DNA of 64,000 nucleotides from Hepsetus odoe (taxonomy: Eukaryota; Chordata; Actinopteri; Characiformes; Hepsetidae): contig CM029370.1 in NCBI GenBank assembly GCA_017165825.1, positions 27,199,459 to 27,263,458 on the forward strand, given 5' to 3'. Below are positions 1 to 11,540 of the stretch, in pieces (position 1 is the stretch's first letter; each line of letters starts with the position of its first letter). The notes under the pieces were generated by a model that saw only the letters and a list, made by a program, of their open reading frames with translations, had not been told where the DNA came from and made no database searches. Both the position numbers and the translations under genes were made by a program.

Positions 1-9
1 TCATTTTTT

Positions 10-800
10 TTCCTTAATGCTATAACATTGTCACTAATAACTGTGTAGTTACACATTAATAATGCACTGAATGAATACTAAAGTTGATAAGCATGTGTAT
101 TTAAAAGATAAACTACTTTTAACCTGCAGTCAGCATATCACCAGTAATTACACTGTTGTTGCATTGTTGTAAATGTATTACAGTACACAGTTATTACATG
201 TTTATTCAGGATATTTATTACAAAGTAGCTTACAATAAGCAGCAGTAAATATCAACGTGAGTAAAACCCGAGTAGTTGAGTAAATCAGTTAAATTTTGGA
301 AATTCTGTTCAATTGCTGTCCAAATTTCATTCATTCATCAATCCATCAATTTATTATAGGTGTTACCAGCGTTTATACATTGCAGAACTCTGACCATAAA
401 TAAAAAAAAACCTAATGCATAATAGGTTTAAATAGTTTTACAAAGCAAAAAATAATAGGTTTTTATTTATCATTATATTGTATTATCATTAATAACTGTG
501 TAATAACCCATTAATAACATAACTAGATTATAACCGCTGGTGTTGTTTTCACTGTTACTGGTAGAGCTTAATGTTAAATAAATACTGCAGCTGATAAATG
601 TATATTTTTATAAGCTGCACTATTTTTAACACATCGCCAGTGGTTACACTGTTGTTACTCTGTTGGTAATGTGTAACATGTGTATGTATGATAAATTCAT
701 TTCAAAGTGAATGAAACCAGTGTAGTTGAGACAATAATTCAGTTTAATCATTGATCAAATCTTATCCATTCATCAATCCATCCACTTATTATATGAGCTG
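10..800. repeat. Old tandem duplication, about 440-460 base period
   Basis: Two diverged copies (about 10-360 and 470-800) share the same order of motifs: 'taataactgtgta', a 'cagtggttacactgttgtt'-like block (151-170 and 641-660), 'gtgtagttgag' and finally 'catcaatccatc' followed by 'ttattata'. The copies have accumulated indels. No coding potential. Confidence 0.75.
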
Positions 801-1149
801 CTTATTCTAACCAGCATTTGGCATTCATATGGTAAAAGGCAGAGAAGCACCCTAGTCAAGGCACTGTTAAAATTATCTGATGATTTTCGATGTGAAAAGA
901 AACAATCACTGCAATGCTATGGCAACATTAAATTAATTTTGAAGACTATAAATGTTTTTATCACAATTTAGACCCACTGCAGTCATTTAAATATACTCAT
1001 TCTTTTTTAAGAATCCATTCTTTAAGAACTCATTCTTTTTCCACCGCACTTTCAAAAAACCTACTAAACTATCAACTCAATGATCATCTCAAGAGCTTCA
1101 GCACCTTTACTTAAGGAGCATAACTCCACCATATTCTACTGCAGGTTAT
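801..1149. other. No feature seen
   Basis: AT-rich sequence without open frames, splice-like structure or recognised repeat. Confidence 0.4.
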
Positions 1150-1400
1150 TTATTTAAGGTGAACTGACTCTATAACCCCCATAATGACTCTTGAAAGTTG
1201 AAAAAACTGGACCTCATTGTGCCTTGAGGACTTTGTAGAAACATTTACAGTATTTAAACCTTGAAGTAGGAAAAATGTGAAAAAAGTGCCTTTATCATCT
1301 TATTATAGCTTCCTAAAGACATGTCCACTGGCAGGTTCTATAGGGAACCAAAGGTTCTTCTATAGCACTGTACACAAAACCCATTCTGGCAGTAGAATTG
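1150..1400. repeat. Diverged 'aaggttcttctat' DNA repeat
   Basis: The block 'tagggaaccaaaggttcttc' is a motif of a widespread fish DNA-transposon-derived repeat. A similar block occurs at 46800-47130 ('caaaatggttcttctatgat'). Confidence 0.5.
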
Positions 1401-1632
1401 ACAAATGGTCAGGATCAGAATGGGCTGAAGGGCTGATTTGGTAGGGTTTGGTACACAAATTCTAGGCCTTTTTTGAAAGGAACAAGGCCGAGATTGGTGC
1501 AGAAGACCGGTGACACCAAATCCTCCATGTTGCTGTGGTTACAAAGCTGGCTAACTTGATAACCAGAAACAGCAACAGCACAAGAGGGTACGGTGCCGAA
1601 CCCTCCTTGCAGCACTAGCAAAGTAAAAACTG

Positions 1633-1722
1633 ATGTTAGATAACTGCTGTGGTTGGTAGCAGCCGGATGACTCGTGTGCAGCTGCAGTCAGCCCTCCAGC
1701 TAACGTAGCAGTTATCTAACAT
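1633..1722. repeat. Perfect 16-base inverted repeat
   Basis: The arm 'atgttagataactgct' (1633-1648) is exactly reverse-complementary to 1707-1722, with a 58-base loop. Weaker symmetry extends outside (about 1622-1740). It may be a fold-back MITE remnant. Confidence 0.85.
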
Positions 1723-2271
1723 AGCACTCCCACCAACAGTAAAACCACAGAAATCTCCCAGCTGACTGTGTATCACCTTTATTGTGTTTATTTATAGTCA
1801 GAGGGAATGTTTAATTTGTGCTTAGACACTGATTAAATTCACATTTAATCCATTTTAGGTATCCAGTGATGCCCTAGGAGGCCTAATCCCTTCAGCGGTC
1901 AACACAGCCAAAGCAAAAGTGCAGTCATTAAGCTGCAGTCACGCTACAGATTTGTGAAAATTGGTGACTTAAAATCCTTCGTGTTGATGCAGTAACGGCA
2001 ACAAGAGCAAAAGAGCAAGAAACGTAATTAGAAAAGATAAGTTTATAACTGCGTGGGTTTGCTCCAGTGAAGTGTGCAGCCATGGTTAGCCATGGAACTA
2101 ATACTGCAGGTTCTAGAAGACAAATTTGGATTTTAAGTTTTGCTAGAGTTAAATCTGACACAAAATCTTGCAAGCAAATTGTATTCAGCAGGGAAATTAA
2201 CACAGTACTGTGCTTTGGTCTTGAGACCTCATTTCCTCATATTTTGAGGATTATGTACTGTTTTATGTATT
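1723..2271. other. Unassigned sequence
   Basis: Only short chance frames were seen. A small palindromic 'ccatggttagccatgg' lies at about 2078. No family recognised. Confidence 0.35.
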
Positions 2272-2540
2272 ACTGAGGACCAGTTCTTCCTAAAGGACAA
2301 TGTTTTTGGCTCTCATTTGCAGTACAGTCCCTGTACCTGAGCAGTTTCAGAGGATTGTTCATTGTTTGTTAAACCACCTATTGACCTACAGTAAAGAAAC
2401 CAGAGTAGATGATTCCAGATGATCAGGCTGGTGATTAGTAATTGAGTGATGCTGAATGCTGAGTGGCTGGAAACCCTTTATCTAGAAGCTTGTATCTTTA
2501 GGCTCCTTGCATCCAGTCGCAGTAAAACAGTAAAATTTAG
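2272..2540 (-). repeat. Mariner-like repeat family E copy
   Basis: It shares 'cctgagcagttt', 'gatgatcaggctggtgatt' and 'tgctgaatgctgagtggctg' with the copy at 61975-62245 in the same orientation. The central part is more diverged. Confidence 0.65.
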
Positions 2541-4117
2541 TGCATCAGGATATCAGATTTTACCGCCTTCTCTCACATAACTGAAAGTAGCTGAAAATCA
2601 GTATTGTGAAATGTGATATGTACATGAACCTACATATCCCTTAATAGAAACCTGTTCTAAGAAGTGTAAGCTGTTACATTTTCTGGGATTAGATTTTTCA
2701 AAATCAACTAGCCTTTATGAAAATGAAATTCGATGAAAATCTGTCACTTGCAATAAGAGGCCTATATGCATGTTATGTAGCCTTACAAATGCTGACCTTA
2801 AGTAAAGTGTTCATCTAGTGTCCATTCCCAGTCCATCACAGGACACACACTCAAATTAAAATGCCTTTTTAGTTATATTTTGAAGTATTTGCAACTTAAT
2901 ATCATTTCATTTGATGTAATTTTAACTTTAAACCTCCAGCAACATTGAAAGCTTGTCTTCTTTTACCTACACAACTGACCCACCGAAAACCTTGCCCTTT
3001 GGCCCCCTGAGACAAAATGTTTGGGCACCCCTTCTCCGACCCCTGGAACTGTATTAGTATCAGGGTAAGTGTTGTCATGAATCTGAATGTGAATTTCATA
3101 TCCTGGTTATGAAGAGCTATAATGTGATCCATTCTTCAAGCATTCTGGTCCCAGCGAGACATTTTTTGAGAATGACATATGCATCAGTTGGGTAAATCAA
3201 AGTCTGCTGTACAGTCTCAGACGCCACGACTTTGCATACAGGCCCCAGTGTATTGTTTGGTTTGTTAATCACGTGCATGAGGAGATGAGAGAAGAGTGGT
3301 TTTGGGAGAGAAAACATAGCGTCCCTCGCCCTCCTCCATCCTCCCCTCTTCTCCCCTCGCCCATCTCCAGCCTCCAGTGATTGAGGTCAGACAGCCGTTT
3401 CCTCTCTGGCCAGCTAATGTGATTGCATCGGAGCAATCCCCCTAAACTACATCCTGCTCTGATCTGCATAGTAATTGGCTGTGCTCTCCTTGGACGTGAC
3501 CTTGGTTGAGGTGCTCAGTCACTTTCCCCTTCATGCCAATCACACCCAAGACACACTTTTGCTTTCTCTCTACGCTCCTTCTCTCTTCATGTATGCAGCA
3601 TGGGTTCAGGTTCAAAGCTGTACTACACCCAGACAAGAAGTGCCTCCAGAATCCACCTCCATAAATAGCTCTTAACGAAGTTCCTGTAGTCTTCAGGGAC
3701 TTCAGGAAAGGGGAAATCTGCCCATTTTAGCACAGTTTCAGGATTTTAAAAAATTAAATAGAAAATCTCCTCCAAACTATTGTGTCTGAGGCATCATACA
3801 GTGTATCCGATGCTTTATATAATACTGCTCTGAGGGGGAGCTTTCAGTGGCATTAAAATCTTCAGACATCTGGTTCCTAGAACACTACTCTGAATAATTT
3901 TCAACCTGGTAAGGTACTCTAGGATGGATCATTTCACACTTTGGGGGTAGTCAATGTCTGACGAGCTGGTATTTAACTTAATGAAGTACTGATTTTCCAA
4001 ACCAGAATATTGAAAACTGAAAACTGAACAGAAAGAACAAATGATTGAAACTCCTTCAGGAGAAAAAAATATATACTTATTTTTGCTTATTTGTATTTTC
4101 ATATTTTATTTTAATTT
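2541..4117. other. No gene seen
   Basis: AT-rich sequence with a pyrimidine-rich patch at 3320-3365. The short frames here lack splice context and similarity to known proteins. A fragment at 2810-2860 ('cagtccatcacaggacaca') may belong to repeat family F. Confidence 0.4.
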
Positions 4118-4240
4118 ATTTGTGTTTTTGAACACGGTGAAATGGTACGGGTGAAAAGCAGAGGTTGCATTCAGCTGTGTCTCACTGTGTGCTGTGCCGT
4201 GTTTCACACTGACAAAAATAGTCACTTTCAGAGCATAATA
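4118..4240 (+). repeat. SINE family B, 3' fragment
   Basis: The segment 'ctcactgtgtgctgtgccgt' followed by 'aaaaatagtcactttca' matches the 3' part of the family B copies. The tRNA-like head is absent. Confidence 0.7.
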
Positions 4241-5880
4241 ATCAATTATAACAAGAACTTTATAATAAAACCTTATTAATGAAGTCAGGTGTTCCAGGGT
4301 TTCTTTGTACAGATATACAGATTGGTAAATGCAAGTATTCCATCATCAGGGGTTGGATTACAGGACATAAAATCAAACTACCCCATGATTGGGAGCGGAT
4401 TTGCAATCCTTTGATGCAGAGACTTTGAGATTTACAGAAATAGCGCATCATTTTAAACATTTCTAGTGGTCTGTATTACTTTCTGTCATGTTTCTGCTGA
4501 TCAAAAGCTTTATTGAATCTGAGTAGTTTGACTATTTTCTATAGATCTCCATGGTTACTGTATGATTTTCTGATACAGTTAACACAAAAAACCGGTACCT
4601 AATTTTATTAAACTGTCATCTTACAAAACATATGCAAACCATGTTGTTCAAAGGATACTTCCAGTCTTCCCACAAATGAAAACGTGAACATCTTGTTCAC
4701 CTTAGTTATTAAATATGTTTGCTTGGTCACTACAGTCTAATCAAGTACTGCTGGTTTCAAAATAGTAAAATCGATGCAAAATCATCCACCACGAGCTATT
4801 CAAATTTAGTAAATGGAGTGGAATATGTAATCAGCCAAATGTGTCATTTCCACCCTTTTTTTGCAAGGCCTTCCTTCAATATTTGGATGCCCATTTTGCA
4901 TTTCAACGAACGACTCTTAAACTGTTTGAATTTGTATTTAAAAGAACATAACTGGTCTGATTTGAGGCTGTAACTGCTGCATGTACATCATATATTAAAA
5001 GTCCTGGGTTTTGATTCAGCCTCCAGGAAATGTAGTTTACTTTTGCCATCTCAGAAAAAGATGCATTAATATCAAAAGCAATATTTCAAGTGAGATGCAA
5101 GTTATTGCAGTAATTTGATTAAGTGAGAATTATGGAACAGAATCAGCTGAAAGTTTCGATGGCAGAGCCACCAACTACTGCAGAAGCGCTGGTAGATAAC
5201 AGGCAGGTGTGAACAGAGCAGATCTGCAAAAAAAGGTGGATTTTTTTATTCCACCGACAGTTTTTTTGGCCATCTTTTAGCCAAGATTCTTCTGCAAAAT
5301 GTTTCCAAGTAACCTTCTCCCCGTCCTTCTAGCAATACATCCATTTTATGTGTGATCTTTTAGAAGATAAAAGTCATATGTATATTTTATGAATGTGTGT
5401 CTCCAGAATTTCTCCCCACCCCAAGCTGGAAACAAAGGCTCGCTACTTCATATGTCCCCAGATGTCACTGACAAGGTACGTGGTGGCTTTTTCTGCTGAT
5501 TTGATGTGCATTTCAAACAGGCAACTTCACAACTATGGTGCTTATTTGCAATGGAGATTCTTGCTTTTTTGTATTATTCTCTGCTTTGGAAGCAAAACAG
5601 AGTGTCAAGTGAGTGACAAGTTTGTTTTCCTGTAATGATTTCTACAAACTCTTGGTCTGTTATGTTTTGTTCCTTTGCCAGTTTGACCTAGTTGCAGCTC
5701 AACACAGCCCCGTTCCTTTTCTTCCCCCCACCAACTCCAGCTCCTATGCCGTACTGGGTCCCCAGCCCTCACTCTTAGTGGTAATCACAATACAGATGAC
5801 TGCCTCAATAAAACCGGTGGTGTTTTTCCAATATACTGTATAACCATTGCCTACATATCATCACTGTCCTAAGAATACAC
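4241..5880. other. No gene seen
   Basis: AT-rich sequence without recognised repeats. The longest open stretches are short and unsupported. Confidence 0.4.
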
Positions 5881-5884
5881 ACAA

Positions 5885-5915
5885 ACATTAATATATACAT
5901 ACATGCATATATCTA

Positions 5916-5946
<31 letters not shown>

Positions 5947-5948
5947 AT

Positions 5949-5992
<44 letters not shown>

Positions 5993-6013
5993 CACTGTCT
6001 CTCTCTCTCTGTA
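5885..6013. repeat. Compound (TATC)n (TA)n (TC)n microsatellite
   Basis: A TCTA run at about 5917-5945, a TA run at 5950-5984 and a TC run at 5996-6010 lie back to back. Confidence 0.92.
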
Positions 6014-6019
6014 TAAATC

Positions 6020-6160
6020 AAGTCATTCAACCATATACACAGTACACAGTGAAATGAAACAACGTTCCTCCAGGACCATCGTGCTACACATAAGCCAATG
6101 TAGAAAAACATAGAACATATAAGTGCAGACAGTACAACATGCAATGGAAAACAGGAAAAA
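6020..6160 (+). repeat. Repeat family G copy
   Basis: It contains 'catatacacagtacacagtg' and 'acgttcctccaggaccatcg', as at 63260. It joins directly to a Tc1-like fragment. Confidence 0.7.
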
Positions 6161-6164
6161 TGGG

Positions 6165-6500
6165 CAAATCTAAGGATCTGGGCAATTTTGACAAAAACCA
6201 AATAGTGCAGGCTATACAACTGGGCCAGAGCAAAACAACTGGGCCAGAGTAACTTCAAACCAGCAGGACTGTAGGGGTTCGCAGTGATGCAGTGTTTAGT
6301 GGCCAGGTGTGTGTGTGCGTGTGCATGTGCGTGTGCGTGTGTGTGTGTATCTTACTGGTAGAATATGGTACCAGGGTGCACTATGGAAAGAAGACAATCC
6401 AGCCATGCCTTGTCAGGTCAGAGTTCATTTGGTGGCACGAGAGGGACCTACACAATATTAGACAGCTGGTTTTAATGGTACGATTGGTTAGAGTGGAATA
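6165..6500 (+). pseudogene. Decayed, internally deleted Tc1-like transposon
   Basis: The first part encodes a helix-turn-helix-like remnant, FDKNQIVQAIQLGQS. The last part ends 'gggacctacacaatattaga', the typical 3' end of a fish Tc1-like transposase frame. A GT microsatellite (6307-6350) and a large deletion lie between them, and stops interrupt the frame. This is the same family as the pseudogene at 35470-36270. Identified from remembered family features. Confidence 0.75.
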
Positions 6501-6509
6501 TAGTATAGG

Positions 6510-6712
6510 GGGGGTGGTCTAGTGGTAGGGCACTTGCCTAAGGACCTATGGATCAAGAGGTCCCAGGTTCAAATCCCACCTCTGGCACTATCACCGCTGG
6601 GTCCCTGACCAAGACCCTTAATCCTAAATTGCTCCAGGGGGACTGTCCCTGAAGTTAGGACATGGAAGTCGCTCTGGATAAGAGTGCCTGCTAAATGCCA
6701 TAGATGTAAATA
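6510..6712 (+). repeat. tRNA-derived SINE family A, full length
   Basis: The head 'gtggtctagtggtagggc' and the B box 'ggttcaaatcc' are tRNA-like. The tail 'tcgctctggataagagtgcc' followed by 'tgctaaatgccatagatg' is the common fish SINE tail. This is the most complete family A copy in the window. Confidence 0.9.
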
Positions 6713-7265
6713 TAATTATAGTGTTAGATAACTGGGTCTGAGAAGCTGACGACTTATGTCTTTCCATAATCGTTCATAATAAACTAACGAGATTCAAGTT
6801 TTCCTTTAAAATTATCTTTAATAAACAGTAGCTTAAATGTTGCATGAACATTTCTTGGTTAAAAAATTATTATTTTTTTTTTAAAAAAAAGCTAAATTTA
6901 ATATTACAAATTTTTTTACATCTTTTTCTCATTTCAGTCCTACAGTTTATTCTTCTGAAAGCGATGTCAGCAACTCAACATCTCTCTTAGAGCGTCTGGT
7001 CGTGCACTTTCTTTTGTGGAAAAAGCTGCAAAACCCATTATATGTGCAAACATTGCTCATGTTGCCAGTAATGAATGTCTTTTTATTAGGTCCCTGAGGA
7101 AGTTGCTGCCACCAAGGGATCAGCACACCCAGCAGATTTAGCTGGAATGTTCTCAACCGTATTCAAAATGGAGGAATGCTTTGTTATAAGAGCAAACTGC
7201 ATCCCTTGGGCTGTCTCTCAGCATAAGCCATGGGCTGTGATGACTTTCTCACACCAAAGACGGCA
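6713..7265. other. No gene seen
   Basis: AT-rich sequence with poly-T and poly-A at 6865-6890. No feature recognised. Confidence 0.4.
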
Positions 7266-7266
7266 C

Positions 7267-7269
<3 letters not shown>

Positions 7270-7327
<58 letters not shown>

Positions 7328-7345
7328 TCTCCCTCCCTCTCTTTT
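7270..7345. repeat. (CT)n microsatellite
   Basis: A long pure TC run to 7322, then an imperfect CCCT-rich part. Confidence 0.95.
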
Positions 7346-8157
7346 CCATCCTCTATCGCTCGCTCTCAGAGCCATGGTGGCATAATTGTGCCATGGGGTT
7401 TTAGACGCTGACATATTTGTCACCTGGAGATGTGCCACTGCAATCTCTAGACGAGGCTCCACTTCCTGTTTGGGGGTCTCATACAGGGAGGTTCTTTGTT
7501 GACTTTTTCACTTTCTCTTTTTTGTCAGAGAACTGACAATTTGGAAAAGTTTTTCCCCCTCCAACTTTTCTCTCTCACTTCTGAGTGAGACAGAGATAGA
7601 CCAGCATGTAAAAGATGATCGCGTGCCAAAGACATGTGGACAGATCTTTACATTTGATGCAGTAAAAAAGATCCCATCTCCATGCACTGTAGCTCCACTT
7701 CTGTCTTCAGCATTTCTTTAATGGATCTCAAATTATGAACTGACCAATAGCAACGAATGCGTCTGAAATTTCACAGCAAATTTACATTTTCAATTTGGAA
7801 AATATGGAATATTTTAAATACATGAATGCAAATGTGACTGGAGGACCCTTTTACACAAGAATGCAATATAAACTCTAAAATCATTATATTTGCGGGGACT
7901 TTCTTTTTAATCCAGCCAGCTCATGCTTTTATTATAATATTTAATGATTTATATTTTAGATTTAATATAGATTTTGACCTTTTTCAACTTCAGATCAAAA
8001 CAAGTGTGCATTTTTGTAAAGGTACACCAATTTAGATTTTTTTGGCCAATGTCAATAACTGATATTGTTCCTAGAATGAGGACGTAGGGTTACGTTTCAC
8101 TGGATTAGCCTCACAAAAAAGTCTAATAATTTTAAACATTTGGTTTAAATAACGTCA
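7346..8157. other. No gene seen
   Basis: Mixed, mostly AT-rich sequence without repeats or plausible exons. Confidence 0.4.
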
Positions 8158-8308
8158 TTGTCAGTCAGTCAATCAGTCAGTCAGTCATTTTCTGGGCCAC
8201 TTGTCCTAATTAGGGTCACGGGGGGAAGCCGGAGTCCATCCCAGCTCACACAGGACGAAGGACGGGGGACACACCCTGGACAGGTTGCCAGCCAATCGCA
8301 GGGATAAC
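8158..8308 (+). repeat. Repeat family F (L2/SINE-like) fragment
   Basis: It contains 'cttgtcctaattagggtcac', then 'gtccatcccagctcacacag' and 'cctggacaggttgccagcca', a widespread fish interspersed repeat. It starts with a 'cagt' run. Confidence 0.8.
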
Positions 8309-8930
8309 TTTATTAATATGTCATAAAACAATGGTTTGGCATATCAGGCAAATTCAAACATTATTTATAATCTGTCGTGACCACTGTGATTTCAATCCCT
8401 AATTTTTAGAGCAGCTGCTTATTAGTTGGTGCATTAAAGGAAAGATGACCTGCTGCTTTAAAACTCGATTAATTATTCTGGTTCTGTGTCCTTATAACCT
8501 CAAATTTTGCGTACTGTTTAACATTTATTTACTTAATGTTTGATGTGACATTGAAAATACCAGATAATCTTTACATTAAACCCAAATTAATGAAGAGTGG
8601 ACTAATACAAATGGCCCAAAATTGCCCAAATTAAAGAGGTCCAATTGCTATGTCTGGGTGTTTTTTTTTTGGGTTCATGTATTGTTAAGCTTTACTCACC
8701 TGATGAGTGACTTACCTGACAGACTATTACAGTCTATTTACCTCCTTTCTACCGTCACCCATAATCAAAAGCCTCATTCTGGGGATAAAAATGCTTCTTC
8801 AGAGTGCAAATGTCTTTTCAACAACTGCACGGCTCGATGTTTATTTCTCTGTAAAATAGAGGGGCACTGATGCTTATTCAGAGTACGATGGTATTCGTTG
8901 GCCTGGGAAGGGCTGTAATCTCCCAAAAGC
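8309..8930. other. No gene seen
   Basis: AT-rich sequence with no recognised feature. Confidence 0.4.
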
Positions 8931-9240
8931 TAAAAAAAAAACAGATGATCAGAATTCCACTCATTCGCAATCGACCCCTGACGTGCCGGAGGAAATGTGT
9001 ATCGGAGATTTAAGTGCCAATAAGGCTCATGTATGTGGAGAAGCAGCGCCTATGCAGCCGGAGATAAGCTCATTGCATTCTGTATGCTGACCTAATTGTA
9101 TCCAGTCTTATCCTCCTCCTCGTGGCTTGCTCCGGCACTTCATACCGCTTCATTTCTCCATTCAAATTATTCATCAGGCAAGCGTTTGGGTTTATTTCTC
9201 TCTCACTTGCTTTGTTTTGATACCTTTGGTGTGCTCTGAT
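8931..9240. promoter_or_regulatory. Candidate conserved noncoding element
   Basis: Complex sequence with balanced composition and no repeat. It contains 'gtgccaataaggctcatgta', 'ggagataagctcattgcatt' and GATA-like and ATTA-like motifs. Called on texture only, not on alignment. Confidence 0.35.
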
Positions 9241-10253
9241 GGGATTTGAGCAGAAGAGGAAAAAGTGCTTCTTGTTTTCTCTCTGTCTCTCTCTCTCTCT
9301 CTATCTTCCTCTCCCTTTCTTTTTTGCCTAACACTATTGTTGAAACACCTTAAGTCCCAGGTGTGTGTGTGTGTGTGTGTGGGGTGGGGGTATGCAGGAC
9401 TGAAATACGCCTGCCCTATTTAAATGCTTCAAAGGAGGCATGCAAGAAGCATCTGTACGATCGAGCCCCCAGATATGGCACTACCTGTGATGCTTACTTC
9501 CTCCATTTGATTATTTTTTCCCCTTTAAGAAAGTTTCCATTGTTACAGAGCTGAATATTTTAAATGGTGAGAGGCTTGTTTTTGCACTGGCATTTGCATT
9601 CTTAGGCATTGAGGCATTGTGGCCCATTTTTATCCAAAAATTGGCTTCACCTCCTTAAATGGCCAGGACCGGCCAGCAGGTGCAGACTTTTATTGAACAG
9701 ACCAATCTTCTACTGAGTGCAGGGAGGGAATAAATATTAAATGCATGATGGATGAGATCGATGAGTTCACAGAGTTGGGTCAAATAATATCTTGTTATGT
9801 TAACGACCATTGTTGCTCAATTTAAAGATACACAGTTCTGCTTCAGTCCTGCTTCTAATTCTGCTTAATTTCTACTGACAAGCTGAATGTACATATTAAT
9901 TATATACATGTATCGGAAATGCCCTGATGTGGTTAGATTCTGGCAAATTCAGCTGAAAGGGTAAGCTTTCCCCTTTTATCAGCTTCGTCTTTTCTTAATA
10001 ACATATCCTGTGCAGAGGTGTCAAAAGTACCTACATTCTTTTCTAATGTAGAATTACCGATTCAACTTCTTTACTCAAATGGAAACTTGCAGACTTAAAA
10101 AGGGATAAAAAGTCAAAGGTTGGCCTTTAAAAGACAATTTAGCAGCTGCATGTGTGCGAAGCAAACTGAGTCTCACTCTCCAAAACTTGAGTCACACAAT
10201 CTACTCAAAATAACGATTGTTCATCCCGCTTGTGTGATCTGCACTTATGGACA
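9241..10253. other. Simple repeats, otherwise unassigned
   Basis: A CT run at 9280-9303 and a GT run at 9361-9383. The block 9755-9850 ('gagttgggtcaaataatatc' then 'ccattgttgctcaattt') looks like an outlying unit of the degenerate repeat at 12930-14605. Confidence 0.45.
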
Positions 10254-10395
10254 GTACTGTCCCCATCACTGCTCCCTGGGTGCTGGAAATGGCTGGAAAC
10301 TGCTGCACTGTGTGTTGGGGTTAAACGCTGAGAAGCTTTTAATCGTGGTGAACTGTGTGCTGTGCTGTGTTCACAATGACAAATGCTCCCTTAAA
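10254..10395 (+). repeat. SINE family B, central and 3' fragment
   Basis: It starts at 'gtactgtccccatcactgct', passes 'gtgctgtgctgtgttcacaa' and breaks off before the tail. Confidence 0.75.
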
Positions 10396-10499
10396 AACCG
10401 AAAGATTGTCTTTGTTCTTTTAGGCTCAAATCGGTCTTGATGTTGAAACGGCAATGTGAGATAAAAATAACAGATAATTGCCCTCAAATGCATTCGGAT

Positions 10500-10795
10500 T
10501 CTCTCACTCAATCGTTTTCAAAGCCACTTGTCCTAATTAGGGTCACGGGGCGTTCTGGAGCCTATTCCAGCTCTCACAGAGTGAAAGGCGAGGAAACACT
10601 CTGGACAAGTCACCAGTCCATCGCAGGGCAGACACACATACGAACACACAAAGCCCCCAGCGGAAACTCACACAGACAAGGGGAAAACATGTCCACTCCA
10701 CACAGAAAGGAACCGGACCGTCCCACCTGGGAATCAAACCTAGGACCTCTTTACTGTGCCGCCCTGCATTCAAATTCCCATCTCTGGTCCTAAGG
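10500..10795 (+). repeat. Repeat family F, longest copy
   Basis: It contains 'cttgtcctaattagggtcac', 'caccagtccatcgcagggca', 'ggggaaaacatgtccactcc' and 'gggaatcaaacctaggacct'. The long open frame across it is a chance product of the repeat. Confidence 0.85.
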
Positions 10796-11290
10796 ACAAA
10801 TCACACTGCAGCAAATGAAAAAAAAAAACTGGCCTTGAGATGGCAATGCCACGATTCTTTAGCATGGCATCAGTGGCTAGTATTTCAAGTATTCATTTTT
10901 AAAAATTCTCTTGATGAAGGGTGGAGTGGCTGGAAAGCATTAAAACTATGCAGGTCTGGGTTGCATGCAAAGGATAGATGAGCATTGCAGCAGGACCAAC
11001 TTCTACAGACTCTCTGTTCGAGATCCAGATTAGGATGTGAACAGGTTCACAATCTGGAGTAGGGTTTAATTGAAACTGATTCCAAACTTTTGTGTGAAGG
11101 TGGAAGAAAAAAGAATGTATCATATGTATTGTTTTTGTCAAGTGATTAAACAGTACCTGGCAAAAGAATTGAACCACCCCTCAGTTCCATTAATGTGCTC
11201 AGGAATCACTGTGTAAGTGAAAAGTACTGTTATGCCTGTCCGTCTTATCTTTGGCATAATGAGTAAATGAAAAAAATGGGTATAAATGGT
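10796..11290. other. No gene seen
   Basis: No recognised feature. Confidence 0.4.
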
Positions 11291-11540
11291 TTAGTGCTGG
11301 TTCTTCTCTGCTTCATGTCTTAAGTTAGACGCTTTGTTCTGCTTGAAGGTTCAGACGTAGATCACTGTGTGGATTAACCAACACAGAACTATCAAACCGC
11401 TCAGGTACAGAGACTGGACTGAAAATGAGAGACAACAACACTGTCCTTCAGGAAGATCTGGAGAACTGCTCAGGTACAGAGACTGGACTGAACATGAGAG
11501 ACAACAACACTGTCCTTCAGGAAGATCTGGAGAACTGAAA
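11291..11540 (+). repeat. Family E copy with internal 69-base tandem duplication
   Basis: It shares 'gcttcatgtcttaagttaga' and 'ggttcagacgtagatcactg' with the other family E copies. Its last part is a tandem pair, 11399-11467 and 11468-11536, differing at one base. The other copies have a single unit. Confidence 0.85.

Noticed and set aside
6510..6600. Possible tRNA gene
   Set aside because: A- and B-box-like sequence is present, but the same head occurs in several copies with a SINE tail and no clean cloverleaf. It is a SINE head.
10437..10793. 118-residue open frame
   Set aside because: It lies entirely within repeat family F.
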